A DNA stretch of 64,000 nucleotides from the NCBI GenBank assembly GCA_040367435.1, contig BAABWY010000001.1, positions 62,001 through 126,000 on the forward strand, given 5' to 3'. Origin of the DNA: Hyphomicrobiales bacterium 4NK60-0047b. GTDB taxonomy: Bacteria > Pseudomonadota > Alphaproteobacteria > Rhizobiales > HXMU1428-3. The notes beneath the pieces were generated by a model. That model searched no databases and was not told where the DNA came from. It worked only from the letters and a program-made list of their open reading frames with translations. Each line of letters starts with the position of its first letter. Positions within the stretch are counted from its first letter, which is position 1. Shown here one piece after another: positions 43,284 to 51,126 of this stretch. The translations under genes and the position numbers were made by a program.

Positions 43284-43880
43284 GTGAAAGTTTTATATGT
43301 AGATGACGAACGCTCAGCCCTAAATTCATTTGCAGCCGATCATGCAAGAGACGGGATCAGCGTCGAGTGTTTCCAAGATGCAAGAGCACTCCCTGAATTG
43401 CTTGCATCCAAAAGTTCAAAAGACTTACCTGATGTAGTTGTCATGGATCTTTATATGACAAATGAGAAAACAAATAGCCCCGAAGCAATCAAAACAAATA
43501 GAGATGTTGATGAGTTAGTAGAACGGATCACAGAGGTTCGTACAGAGCTTGCTGAGCTGGTTAAGAAAGAAAAAACACCGGCTGCAATAGATGCTCTCAA
43601 AGAAATCCGTAACAATCCAAACACCAAACAAGTGCCTGTCATTTTAGTAACGAGAGAAGGCTTGGCACTTCTCGGAGATTCTCTCGTGCAACAATCCCTC
43701 GAAATGGGCGCAGAATGGATGATGAAAGGCCGGGCTCCTGAAACAGTTCGCGCTTTGATTAATCGCACATATACCCAATCTCTAGCATCACGGCGCAGAC
43801 TGAAACGCGACGTAACCCTAACCCTCTTTGGCGCACTCCTCGGTGCCGTCTTAGGAACAATACTAGGAGCTCTGTTCTAG
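43284..43880 (+). CDS. Response-regulator receiver domain with a C-terminal membrane anchor
   Basis: 198 residues from GTG 43284, chosen because GAAGG precedes it and because the receiver fold begins at once (MKVLYVDDERSALNSF). Asp7 and Asp8 form the acidic pocket, Asp55 (VVVMDLYM) is the phospho-acceptor, Thr123 (ILVTREG) and Lys148 (WMMKG) complete the site. A charged helical insert of about 45 residues sits between beta-3 and helix-3 (57-105). The last 20 residues (LFGALLGAVLGTILGALF) form a Gly-rich membrane helix. There is no output domain, so it may act by binding a partner at the membrane. No cognate kinase is adjacent. Confidence 0.8.
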   Translation: MKVLYVDDERSALNSFAADHARDGISVECFQDARALPELLASKSSKDLPDVVVMDLYMTNEKTNSPEAIKTNRDVDELVERITEVRTELAELVKKEKTPAAIDALKEIRNNPNTKQVPVILVTREGLALLGDSLVQQSLEMGAEWMMKGRAPETVRALINRTYTQSLASRRRLKRDVTLTLFGALLGAVLGTILGALF

Positions 43881-44024
43881 ATAGGCCACTTTCAGAAACG
43901 TAGGCCAAACGATCGTCAAAGGTTGAACAGCAGCTCCTCGCAGTGTCATCGCTTCAGCTGTGCGGTTGCTAGTGGAAAACCTAAGACACCACAAGAAAAA
44001 ATTTCACCACAACAAAGAAGGAGT

Positions 44025-44107
44025 TCAGCCCTTTTCGGGCTGAGGGACATGGCGAAGCCCGGCGCGTTGCGCCGCCCCGTCGGAGGGACCGCCGCTTTTA
44101 GCGGCGG
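44025..44107. other. GC-rich spacer with three consecutive hairpins
   Basis: Three stems follow each other: TCAGCCC/GGGCTGA (44025-44043), GGCGC/GCGCC (44061-44073) and CCGCCGCT/AGCGGCGG (44089-44107). The stretch is much richer in GC than its surroundings and lies between convergent genes (receiver gene and SulP). It may be a terminator cluster, a dispersed repeat, or a structured RNA. Confidence 0.6.
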
Positions 44108-44124
44108 AATAGCCCGTGAGACAA

Positions 44125-45714
44125 TTAATGCCCGCCGTTTCCGTACTTCGTTTCATAATCAACAGCAAGACCATAAACAGGATCATCATTCTCCTTGTCT
44201 ACAATCAGCATACCAGAGCGCTCAAGCAGCATCTGACAATCACGGCTCAAATGGCGCACATGAAGCTTCTTGCGATACCCATCATAACGCGCAGCCAATG
44301 CCTCAATCGCTTCAAGCGCTGAGTGATCCCAAAGCCGGGCTTCTTTAAAATCAATGATCACTTCATCAGGATCATTTTTCGGGTCAAAATATTCCTGAAA
44401 TTCAGCAACAGATGAGAAGTACAACTGACCCGTGACATGATAGACCTTTGCGCCCGTATCCTTCATGCAATCACGAATGTGAACATGTTTCGCACTTTCC
44501 CAGGCAAACACAAGAGCTGAAACAATCACACCAACAATCACCGCAATCGCAAGGTCAGTAAACACAGTCACAAGTGAAACTAAGATCAGTACAAACGCAT
44601 CAGTGTAAGGAATTTTAGGGAGCATCTTAAATGTGTCCCAGGCAAAGGTACCAATCACCACCATAAACATCACACCGACAAGAGCCGCCAGTGGAATAAG
44701 CTCGATCAAATCAGACGCAAACAGAATAAAGCAAAGCAAAAAGATCGCAGCTGCAATGCCTGAAATCCTTGTTCGGCCACCAGAGGTTACATTAATCATG
44801 GTCTGACCAATCATCGCACAGCCCCCCATGCCACCAAAGAAGCCACAAACCACATTCGATGCACCCTGCGCCAAACATTCTTTCGACGCACCACCGCGTT
44901 TCTCAAGCTTGTCGTTCACCAAGTTGAGTGTCAGCAAACTTTCAATCAAACCAATTGCCGCCAAAATCAGCGCATAAGGCAATATGATTTTAAATGTCTC
45001 AAACGTGAGGGGAACAGAAGGAATAGAAAACGGCGGTAACCCAGCGCCAATATCCGCCAAATCACCAACAGTGCGTGTATCAAGTTTAAAGAAAATAGCG
45101 AGCGCACTCACAAGACCAATAGCAACAAGCGGGGCTGGAATAGTTTGCGTCACCTTCGGCACCAGATAAATCAGCAACATTGTCAAAAACACAAGCCCCA
45201 TCATGATAGTTAGCTGATCACCATTCATCCATTGCTGCACACCATTAGCATCAGCCACTTTAAATTGAGAGAGTTGAGCTAAGAAAATCACAATCGCCAA
45301 GCCGTTTACAAAGCCAAGCATAACAGGGCGCGGCACCATACGTATGAATTTACCGAGATGAAAAACACCGGCTATCAGTTGGAAAATCCCCATGAGCACA
45401 ACTGTTGCAAACAAATATTGCACACCATGCGTCATCACCAACTCAACCATAACAACTGCCAGAGCACCTGTTGCACCGGAAATCATGCCAGGCCGACCAC
45501 CATAAAGCGCCGTGATTAACCCAACAATAAAGGCAGCATAAAGTCCAACCAACGGCTCAACACCAGCAACAAAAGCAAAAGCAACGGCCTCTGGCACAAG
45601 GGCAAGAGCAACCGTTAAGCCACAAAGAATTTCAATTTGAAATCGTGAAATTGTTAAAGGTTCACCACCAAGATAACGTTTGGCCGCGTCAAGAAAAGAA
45701 GCCTGCGTGCTCAA
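44125..45714 (-). CDS. SulP-family anion transporter with STAS domain
   Basis: 529 residues from TTG 45714, which has AGGA eight bases upstream; a TTG at 45813 would add 33 residues without a better site. Ten or more membrane segments include the SulP patterns LALVPEAVAFAFVAGVEPLVGLYAAF, GRPGMISGATGALAVVM and GGMGGCAMIGQTMINVTSGGRTR. A STAS domain fills about the last 120 residues (VIIDFKEARLWDHSALEAI). SulP proteins import sulfate, bicarbonate or related anions across the inner membrane. Near sulfide-oxidation genes a sulfate role is possible, but bicarbonate uptake is equally plausible. Confidence 0.92.
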   Translation of the reverse strand: MSTQASFLDAAKRYLGGEPLTISRFQIEILCGLTVALALVPEAVAFAFVAGVEPLVGLYAAFIVGLITALYGGRPGMISGATGALAVVMVELVMTHGVQYLFATVVLMGIFQLIAGVFHLGKFIRMVPRPVMLGFVNGLAIVIFLAQLSQFKVADANGVQQWMNGDQLTIMMGLVFLTMLLIYLVPKVTQTIPAPLVAIGLVSALAIFFKLDTRTVGDLADIGAGLPPFSIPSVPLTFETFKIILPYALILAAIGLIESLLTLNLVNDKLEKRGGASKECLAQGASNVVCGFFGGMGGCAMIGQTMINVTSGGRTRISGIAAAIFLLCFILFASDLIELIPLAALVGVMFMVVIGTFAWDTFKMLPKIPYTDAFVLILVSLVTVFTDLAIAVIVGVIVSALVFAWESAKHVHIRDCMKDTGAKVYHVTGQLYFSSVAEFQEYFDPKNDPDEVIIDFKEARLWDHSALEAIEALAARYDGYRKKLHVRHLSRDCQMLLERSGMLIVDKENDDPVYGLAVDYETKYGNGGH

Positions 45715-45995
45715 TTTTTTATTCCTAATTTTTGAAAATAAAAGTCCCAAAGAGCTTCGCTCTAACAGAACAAGATGAAATCTATAAGTCTCAATATTGA
45801 CACACCAAAACAAATCTCAACAAATGCTTGAGTATGATCAAGGGCTCACATCGTCAGAATTAACAGTGAAGTGAAGCAAATTCAGGCGAACTCATAGCCT
45901 AATGAGAGACAAAACACAAGGTTACCACACTTCACATCATAAGCTCTTTGACTATATGACCAGATAAAATGAGTTAAGAGCGCTAAAAACAAACA

Positions 45996-46388
45996 TTATG
46001 GCTTTATGCTGATAGCGCTATACCAGGCGGCGATATCGTTGATATCTTTGTCAGATAAAGTCTGCGCAATTGAATTCATAACAGCATGACTACGCACACC
46101 TTGGCGAAAATCTATAAGCTCCTTAATGACAAACCCTTCAACCGTCCCCTTAAACTCAGCTATTTTAACAGCCCTAAGCATACCCAACCTTCCGTGACAA
46201 CGGGTACAAAGTTGCGCTTTTCCCCGTCCAGACCTAATAGAAAGCTTCCTCTGATCAGACTTTTCATGAAGTTTAGAAGGCAGCTCGTCCTTCTTTTGTG
46301 CATTTAAAGGAGAGGGAAAACCACCAGACAAAAAACTTAAAATCAGAAAAGATATGACAAAATAGCCAATGGGTAATGAGGTCTTCAT
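45996..46388 (-). CDS. Periplasmic monohaem cytochrome c
   Basis: 130 residues with a signal peptide (about 1-30), haem motif CTRCH, and a Met in SHAVMNSIAQTLS as probable axial ligand. The layout FVIKELIDFRQGVRSHAVM, then LSDKDINDIAAWYSAI is that of small class I cytochromes such as FccA or cytochrome c4/c553-like proteins. The gene lies 3.1 kb from fccB on the same strand, with SulP in between, so it could be a second electron acceptor for sulfide oxidation. An AGGAGGGG site precedes the ATG. Confidence 0.82.
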   Translation of the reverse strand: MKTSLPIGYFVISFLILSFLSGGFPSPLNAQKKDELPSKLHEKSDQRKLSIRSGRGKAQLCTRCHGRLGMLRAVKIAEFKGTVEGFVIKELIDFRQGVRSHAVMNSIAQTLSDKDINDIAAWYSAISIKP

Positions 46389-46547
46389 AAGTCCCCTCCT
46401 AACTCTTAATTATGAGTAGATTCTCATAATTATCTCAGAAAAGAGACAAAACACCAAACGGTGTTAAACAAAACAACTCATAGACCCAGCAAATAAAAAT
46501 TTTTTCTTATTATTTGTCATTAGACGCTTGATGGACTATCAGCCTTT

Positions 46548-47120
46548 TTATTGCGTCGTTCCTCTTTGTGGTTGGGAGCCAACAACTTTCCCCACCTTAA
46601 CCGGGAAAGAACAAGTCTGATCTCCAACATTTTTACAAGGCTCAAAAATTGAAACCTCGCTTAATGTCCCATTCCCCCAAACAACCTGCACAGCAATACG
46701 CTCTGCTGTCCCCTTAGGTAAGCGAAGAGCAATATCTTCTAGTCCGCCTCCAGGCGGCAATGAAAATGGTAACTGCGGATTACATTTAACCAGCTTAAAA
46801 CGCTTGTTTAGTTCAAGCGTGTTAATCGAATATCGGATCTCGTGCAGCTGGCAATGAAGCGTTTGCAAGGCTGTAAAATAGATCAACTGATGATTACCAT
46901 AATTACGAAAAGACACCCAACCAGAGCTCTTATTGGCTTCAAGCATTTTCTGATAAAGTGAAAGCGGCGGTATTCGGCTTTTATAGCTATCATCAGCAAA
47001 GCTGGGCACAACACCACCTAGAATAAGTACCAAAACAATAACAACACGACTAACTAAAGATAAAAATTTAGCACTCATACAGGTCAAACGCCCCTCTGGA
47101 AAAATTACAAAAGAAACCAA
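46548..47120 (-). CDS. Secreted protein of unknown function
   Basis: Up to 190 residues. A signal peptide is clear when read from the internal ATG at 47078 (MSAKFLSLVSRVVIVLVLILGGVVPSFA), which I think is the true start; the longer form adds 14 residues. The mature part has four cysteines, two in CQLH and KCNP and two in CKNVGDQTCSF, probably as disulfides in the periplasm. No family is recognised. It sits upstream of the cytochrome gene on the same strand, 159 bases away. Confidence 0.7.
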   Translation of the reverse strand: MVSFVIFPEGRLTCMSAKFLSLVSRVVIVLVLILGGVVPSFADDSYKSRIPPLSLYQKMLEANKSSGWVSFRNYGNHQLIYFTALQTLHCQLHEIRYSINTLELNKRFKLVKCNPQLPFSLPPGGGLEDIALRLPKGTAERIAVQVVWGNGTLSEVSIFEPCKNVGDQTCSFPVKVGKVVGSQPQRGTTQ

Positions 47121-47172
47121 TCAATACGTAATTTATAGAGTTTTTGGCAAGCGAACCAGCAAAAATATTGCC

Positions 47173-47754
47173 TTAAAGAAAAGTGAGATTCTTAGCGCCC
47201 TCAAGACCTGACATATAAGAGCGTAGTGAATATTCAAATGCTTCATCAACAGATCCATTCAGACGAAAACTACCATCAATCTCCATTGTACAAAAACCAT
47301 ACATGAAACTGGCTAGAAACCGAGAGGCAGAAACCGCATGATCATCACCTGCGATTTGACTAATGATTTGGACAACAGGATCACAAACCTCTTTTTCTTC
47401 GGCAAATTCTTCTGTCTTTAATTCTGGCCGATGCATCAAACGAAATAACTCAGGTTGTTTATTCGCAAAACTGCGATACGTTTTACAAATGAGATAAATT
47501 TTCTGAGCTGGTTCTTCAACGCCAATTACGGAATTTTGCAATGCAAATCGCAAGTCCTCAAGCACCCCGTCTTTCACTGCCCGTAACAATGAAGTTTTTT
47601 CAGTATAATGCGTCTCAATAATAGCCTCAGTTGTGCGCACTTTTATCGCAACGTCATCTAAATCAAATCCATCCACACCCCGAGATCGGATCAATCGGCG
47701 TGTAACCAAAAGAATTTCTGCATCACTAATGTCTGTAACAAACCGGTCCATCAA
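47173..47754 (-). CDS. TetR/AcrR-family transcriptional regulator
   Basis: 193 residues. The N-terminal helix-turn-helix reads VTRRLIRSRGVDGFDLDDVAIKV then TTEAIIETHYTEKTSLLRAV, a somewhat diverged form of the TetR pattern (THYTEK replaces the common YYHFGSK). The C-terminal domain includes YRSFANKQPELFRLMHRPE, as in the WHG-type ligand-binding group. An 18-bp perfect inverted repeat sits 20 bases before the start and is its likely operator. The target gene besides itself is unknown. Confidence 0.87.
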   Translation of the reverse strand: MMDRFVTDISDAEILLVTRRLIRSRGVDGFDLDDVAIKVRTTEAIIETHYTEKTSLLRAVKDGVLEDLRFALQNSVIGVEEPAQKIYLICKTYRSFANKQPELFRLMHRPELKTEEFAEEKEVCDPVVQIISQIAGDDHAVSASRFLASFMYGFCTMEIDGSFRLNGSVDEAFEYSLRSYMSGLEGAKNLTFL

Positions 47755-47773
47755 TTCTCTCCACTTCTATTCG

Positions 47774-47820
47774 AGGTTAACCATGACGTTAAGCCGCGCT
47801 AATAACGTCATGGTTAACCT
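47774..47820. promoter_or_regulatory. 18-bp perfect inverted repeat, likely TetR operator
   Basis: AGGTTAACCATGACGTTA (47774-47791) is perfectly complementary to 47803-47820 across an 11-base GC-rich spacer. Each arm also contains the small palindrome GGTTAACC, so the region could bind two TetR dimers. It lies between the regulator gene and the gene-poor stretch to the right. Confidence 0.8.
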
Positions 47821-48365
47821 GCGTCAATAGAAAACAAACCAGGTTGTCATTTTTCTTTCACATAGTATTTCAAGTAGTCTAACGACGACTTTAGAAGGTA
47901 TAATTCTGTATTATTCATCTACAAAACACCTATTTTCTTTAATAAACCAATCGCCCAAAACATTAAACTTTTGAGATAAAAAATTAAAACTAACCATTTG
48001 AATTCACGACAATTGGTAAAAAATTCAACCAAGAAAAATAGCCACAAAATTGAGTTTTTTATCAAAAACAATTCACCGATTAATCTTAGTTTTCTAAGAA
48101 ATTTTCAGGCAATGAATGAAAATGAAAAACAGTATAAAGAGAAATTATCTAGAACATTTCTAAACAAAATTGAAATTAAGCGATGTATAGAATTTTAGCG
48201 CTCCAAACTCATGCGACAAATAAGCCACACACTCTCCACAGTCCTGCCTTGACAATGCCTCATTAACCATTAAGTTTCGCTCCGGCTTCATTCAAGAAGC
48301 CGTTCAATTCTAAAAGGCTAATTCTACGCCAAACATTAACGACCATTATTATGGAGTATTCTTAA
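47821..48365. other. AT-rich intergenic region
   Basis: A frame of 66 codons exists at 47998-48198, but its composition (Lys, Asn, Ile, Phe-rich) is what random AT-rich DNA gives, and it has no ribosome binding site. I see nothing else except the probable promoter of the RlpA-like gene near the right end. Confidence 0.5.
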
Positions 48366-48728
48366 ATGTACCTCAAACGGACAGGGCTGTTCTTTGCCCT
48401 ACTGTTATCTCTTGTTGTTGTCTCTAATTCAGAAGCTCATGCATTCAAACAATGCGGCAAAGCTTCATGGTATGCTGGCCCGACAAATAAAACTGCTAAC
48501 GGCGAACGTCTTCGTCATAACGCCAACACAGCAGCACATAAATCTTTACCATTTGGAACAAAAGTAAGAGTAACGAACCGCCGCAATGGCAAATCGTTAA
48601 TCGTACGGATCAACGATCGTGGCCCATTTATCCATGGACGCATCATTGATCTAACAAAAGGCGGCGCGTCCCGCCTCGGCTTCATTAATGCTGGCGTAAC
48701 AAACGTTTGCATCACACGCATTCGTTAA
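48366..48728 (+). CDS. RlpA-like double-psi beta-barrel protein
   Basis: 120 residues with a signal peptide ([18 protein letters not shown]). The mature part is a single double-psi beta-barrel with [37 protein letters not shown], and [20 protein letters not shown], the core of the RlpA family, including the conserved Asp and His region. No SPOR domain and no lipobox are present, so it is a short form. RlpA proteins act on peptidoglycan, in some species as lytic transglycosylases on denuded glycans at the division site; activity here is inferred. Confidence 0.9.
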   Translation: MYLKRTGLFFALLLSLVVVSNSEAHAFKQCGKASWYAGPTNKTANGERLRHNANTAAHKSLPFGTKVRVTNRRNGKSLIVRINDRGPFIHGRIIDLTKGGASRLGFINAGVTNVCITRIR

Positions 48729-48737
48729 AAAAATACA

Positions 48738-48845
48738 GATGCTCAGCGACGGATGCTTATGTGGATGCATAGTGGGCATACGAAGCTCAAAAAAGTGCAA
48801 CCTGAAGGAGCATTAAAAAGAGTGCAATCTGAAGGCACATTAAAA
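48738..48845. repeat. Dispersed repeat copy with a short tandem repeat
   Basis: ACAGATGCTCAGCGACGGATGC and a following GGGCATACGAAGCTCAAA match the repeat seen at 37930 and 52461. Next to it is a tandem pair, GTGCAACCTGAAGGAGCATT and GTGCAATCTGAAGGCACATT, about 29 bases apart. Confidence 0.5.
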
Positions 48846-48846
48846 A

Positions 48847-48878
48847 AGGCTATCCCATTTTATCTAATGGGATAGCCT
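48847..48878 (-). terminator. Terminator for the leftward small-protein genes
   Basis: AGGCTATCCCATT (48847-48859) pairs perfectly with 48866-48878 over a 6-base loop. Read leftward, TTTTTT follows, making it an intrinsic terminator about 40 bases after the 38-residue protein gene. It also closes the RlpA side. Confidence 0.85.
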
Positions 48879-48917
48879 AATCAAAATTTAAATGACTAAT
48901 CATTAAAGTCTCACTAT

Positions 48918-49034
48918 TCATCGTAACAAATTTATCTTCATAGCAACCTGTTCATGCTGAGGTAAATTCTGCAAAGCAGCACCGCTTAACACCATAAACA
49001 ACCCAGCCACCATTAAAAATCTAAAGTAATACAT
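48918..49034 (-). CDS. 38-residue membrane protein
   Basis: A short frame from ATG 49034 to TGA 48918 reads MYYFRFLMVAGLFMVLSGAA, then LQNLPQHEQVAMKINLLR. The first half is a hydrophobic helix suited to a signal peptide or membrane anchor. A perfect AGGAG stands nine bases before the ATG and an intrinsic terminator follows the stop. It lies 70 bases after the 99-residue membrane protein gene, probably in one transcript. I do not recognise its family. Confidence 0.65.
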   Translation of the reverse strand: MYYFRFLMVAGLFMVLSGAALQNLPQHEQVAMKINLLR

Positions 49035-49104
49035 CAACCAATACTCCTAAATTAAATTCCAGTTATCTATTGGTCGGTACGAACCTCAGAACGGTTCAAA
49101 AAAA

Positions 49105-49404
49105 TCACCTTATATTTTTAGATAAATTTTGGCATATGAGTTCATCGACCAAAACACAGTCACGATTTAACAATGAGTGATTATAGGCACTGCCCGATAA
49201 CAAAATTTTAGAATGATAGCTTTGTGAAAAATGAGCTTCCTTATGATCCAAACTGACACGGCTTTCATCTTTAGCAATAGCATCCGTTTGAATACTAAGA
49301 GACACCAGACCAATCAGCAAAAGACCTGCAACTAAGCTCAGCGTCCCTAAGCCATATAAAGTCTCTTGCTTCACACCTATGTTTTTTATGACCTTATTCT
49401 TCAT
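49105..49404 (-). CDS. Small single-pass membrane or secreted protein, unknown
   Basis: 99 residues, unrecognised. A hydrophobic helix at about residues 16-38 (LYGLGTLSLVAGLLLIGLVSLSI) is followed by a polar region with two cysteines (RDCVLVDELICQN). GGAG lies nine bases before the ATG. Together with the 38-residue gene downstream it forms a likely two-gene unit of small envelope proteins. Confidence 0.65.
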   Translation of the reverse strand: MKNKVIKNIGVKQETLYGLGTLSLVAGLLLIGLVSLSIQTDAIAKDESRVSLDHKEAHFSQSYHSKILLSGSAYNHSLLNRDCVLVDELICQNLSKNIR

Positions 49405-49591
49405 CCCCTTATTCTCCTCTAATGAATGATTGAGATAGTCGTTTGTCGTAAGGGGAAATAAAAAAGTTCATTTTCTAATTTAAAAATGAGAAACCATAGG
49501 AAGGATAACTAAAGGTACAGAGCTTGAAATCAGACGAAAAAAACGTCATAGATAATATAAGAGATCAGACAAAAGGACGGCCAATCAGATA

Positions 49592-50134
49592 ATGTCTATC
49601 CAGCTAAAGCTATCAAATAGCAGTAAAAACAGCTTCTTTGTTGATATTGAAAAATTTCCAACAAAAGTAAAGGTTCCGGCCAGCAAGTCTGATTATCTGT
49701 CTCAAATTATAACCGGGATCTTTTTCACCCTATTCGGTTACGCATTATTCCGCTCAAATCTAACAGAAGATAGCATCACACCAAACTTGCTGTTTGGTTT
49801 AGCTATGGGGACATTTGGTGGGTTTAACCTAGCCAAAGCATTCTTAGGCACCAAAGGATCGGCCAGTCTCACATTCCATGAGAAATATGTAGAAGCAAAA
49901 CAAGAATATTGGTTCACAAAGAAAAAATGGCAAACGCCTTATTCAGAATTTAAAGGAGTGAAAACAAGAGAAGGCATAAGGCCCAAAAGAGGCGCTCTGC
50001 AACCCTTTCAAATCATCGAGCTCATCCATCAAGACACTGCAAAAACTCTCCCTCTCTACGCAAAAAGAGGAAGCAAAAGACAAACAAAACTTTTAGAAGA
50101 ATATGCCGAAAAATTTAATGTACCAGTTCTTTAA
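49592..50134 (+). CDS. Membrane protein with two helices and a PH-like tail, unknown
   Basis: 180 residues, not recognised with certainty. Two membrane helices (about 36-54 and 64-84) are followed by a soluble part, SLTFHEKYVEAKQEYWFTKKKWQTPYSEFKGV, then IIELIHQDTAKTLPLYA. This beta-rich pattern, in which a residue-specific loop precedes the membrane-proximal strand, looks like the PH-like domains in some bacterial membrane proteins. It is transcribed away from the small-protein pair and converges with the GatB/YqeY gene. Confidence 0.72.
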   Translation: MSIQLKLSNSSKNSFFVDIEKFPTKVKVPASKSDYLSQIITGIFFTLFGYALFRSNLTEDSITPNLLFGLAMGTFGGFNLAKAFLGTKGSASLTFHEKYVEAKQEYWFTKKKWQTPYSEFKGVKTREGIRPKRGALQPFQIIELIHQDTAKTLPLYAKRGSKRQTKLLEEYAEKFNVPVL

Positions 50135-50173
50135 AGAGGTAAGCTCAGTTGGATAACAAAGTGAAAGTGGTGC

Positions 50174-50623
50174 CTATTGCAAGAGTTCTTTCACAACTTT
50201 ATTAGCTGCACCAAAATCCATCTGTCCAGCATATTTAGCTTTTAGAGCCGCCATAGTCCGCCCCATATCTTTCAGGCTAGTCGCATCAATCTCAGCAACA
50301 ACCTCTTTGACAGCCTGAGCTACAGCCTCTTCCCCCATTTGTTGAGGTAAAAAGTCTTTAATAACTTCAATTTCTTTGAGTTCTTGCTCGGCCAATTCAG
50401 CGCGTCCAGCATCTTTATAAGTAACTGCTGATTCTTGGCGCTGCTTCACCATTTTAGCCAAAATTTCAAGAATTTCAGCATCAGAAACTGTATCCGTACC
50501 CTTAGTACGTCCAGCAATATCACGGTCTTTAATCGCTGCATTAATCAAGCGAAGGGTCCCAATCCGGATCTTTTCTTTCGCCTTAACAGCATCTTTCAGA
50601 GCTTCATTAATTTTATCGCGCAT
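50174..50623 (-). CDS. GatB/YqeY domain protein
   Basis: 149 residues, the usual length. It contains MRDKINEALKDAVKAKEK, LRLINAAIKDRDIA, and LAKMVKQRQESAVTYKDAGRAELAEQE, as in YqeY proteins, and ends with the conserved DMGRTMAALKAKYAGQMDFG. YqeY resembles the tRNA-binding tail of GatB and is thought to act on tRNA or translation; its function is not settled. It lies divergent from carA, a gene order usual in Rhizobiales. Confidence 0.92.
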   Translation of the reverse strand: MRDKINEALKDAVKAKEKIRIGTLRLINAAIKDRDIAGRTKGTDTVSDAEILEILAKMVKQRQESAVTYKDAGRAELAEQELKEIEVIKDFLPQQMGEEAVAQAVKEVVAEIDATSLKDMGRTMAALKAKYAGQMDFGAANKVVKELLQ

Positions 50624-51126
50624 AAAAAATCCTATTTTAGGTAAAAGAATAAAAGGTCAAAACAACCGGATCATCAAAATCAAAATTTGGTTTAATTCAA
50701 ACGACGAAACTCGCCAAACAATAAAGGTCGCAAAAAATCAACCCACTCGTTAAAACCAACTCAATGTATAAAAATGATCCGCAACACCCCTTCAAAACTC
50801 AAGAATCATCCTGAATCAAGAAAGAGAGATAAGCGTAAATCATTAAAGCCTAACTTGGCAATCATTTTTACATATATAAAGCACTGATTTCATTAGTTAT
50901 TTTATTATTTTTTTTGTTGACTGCAAAACAACATTCACATAGGGTCGGGCCGTTTACCAAACTGTACAAAGAATTTATTTGTCAAATGAGACAAATCTAG
51001 TGGTCTTTGAATAGTGACATATGGTAAGTAAGAACAAATTCATAAATTCAAATAAAGTCTCACTTCCAAACAACCAATTTAAAGTTTGGGATGAGTATCT
51101 ATGCCATAAAATAGAAAGCCAATTGA
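50624..51126. other. Divergent intergenic region upstream of carA
   Basis: No gene seen. It contains promoters for carA and for the GatB/YqeY gene. I could not identify an attenuator or a pyrimidine- or arginine-responsive element. Confidence 0.45.

Noticed and set aside
43923-44348. Open frame of 141 codons on the plus strand
   Set aside because: It covers the triple hairpin and the antisense end of SulP and shows no protein-like pattern.
47998-48198. 66-codon frame in the gap before the RlpA-like gene
   Set aside because: Composition typical of random AT-rich DNA, no ribosome binding site, no domain.
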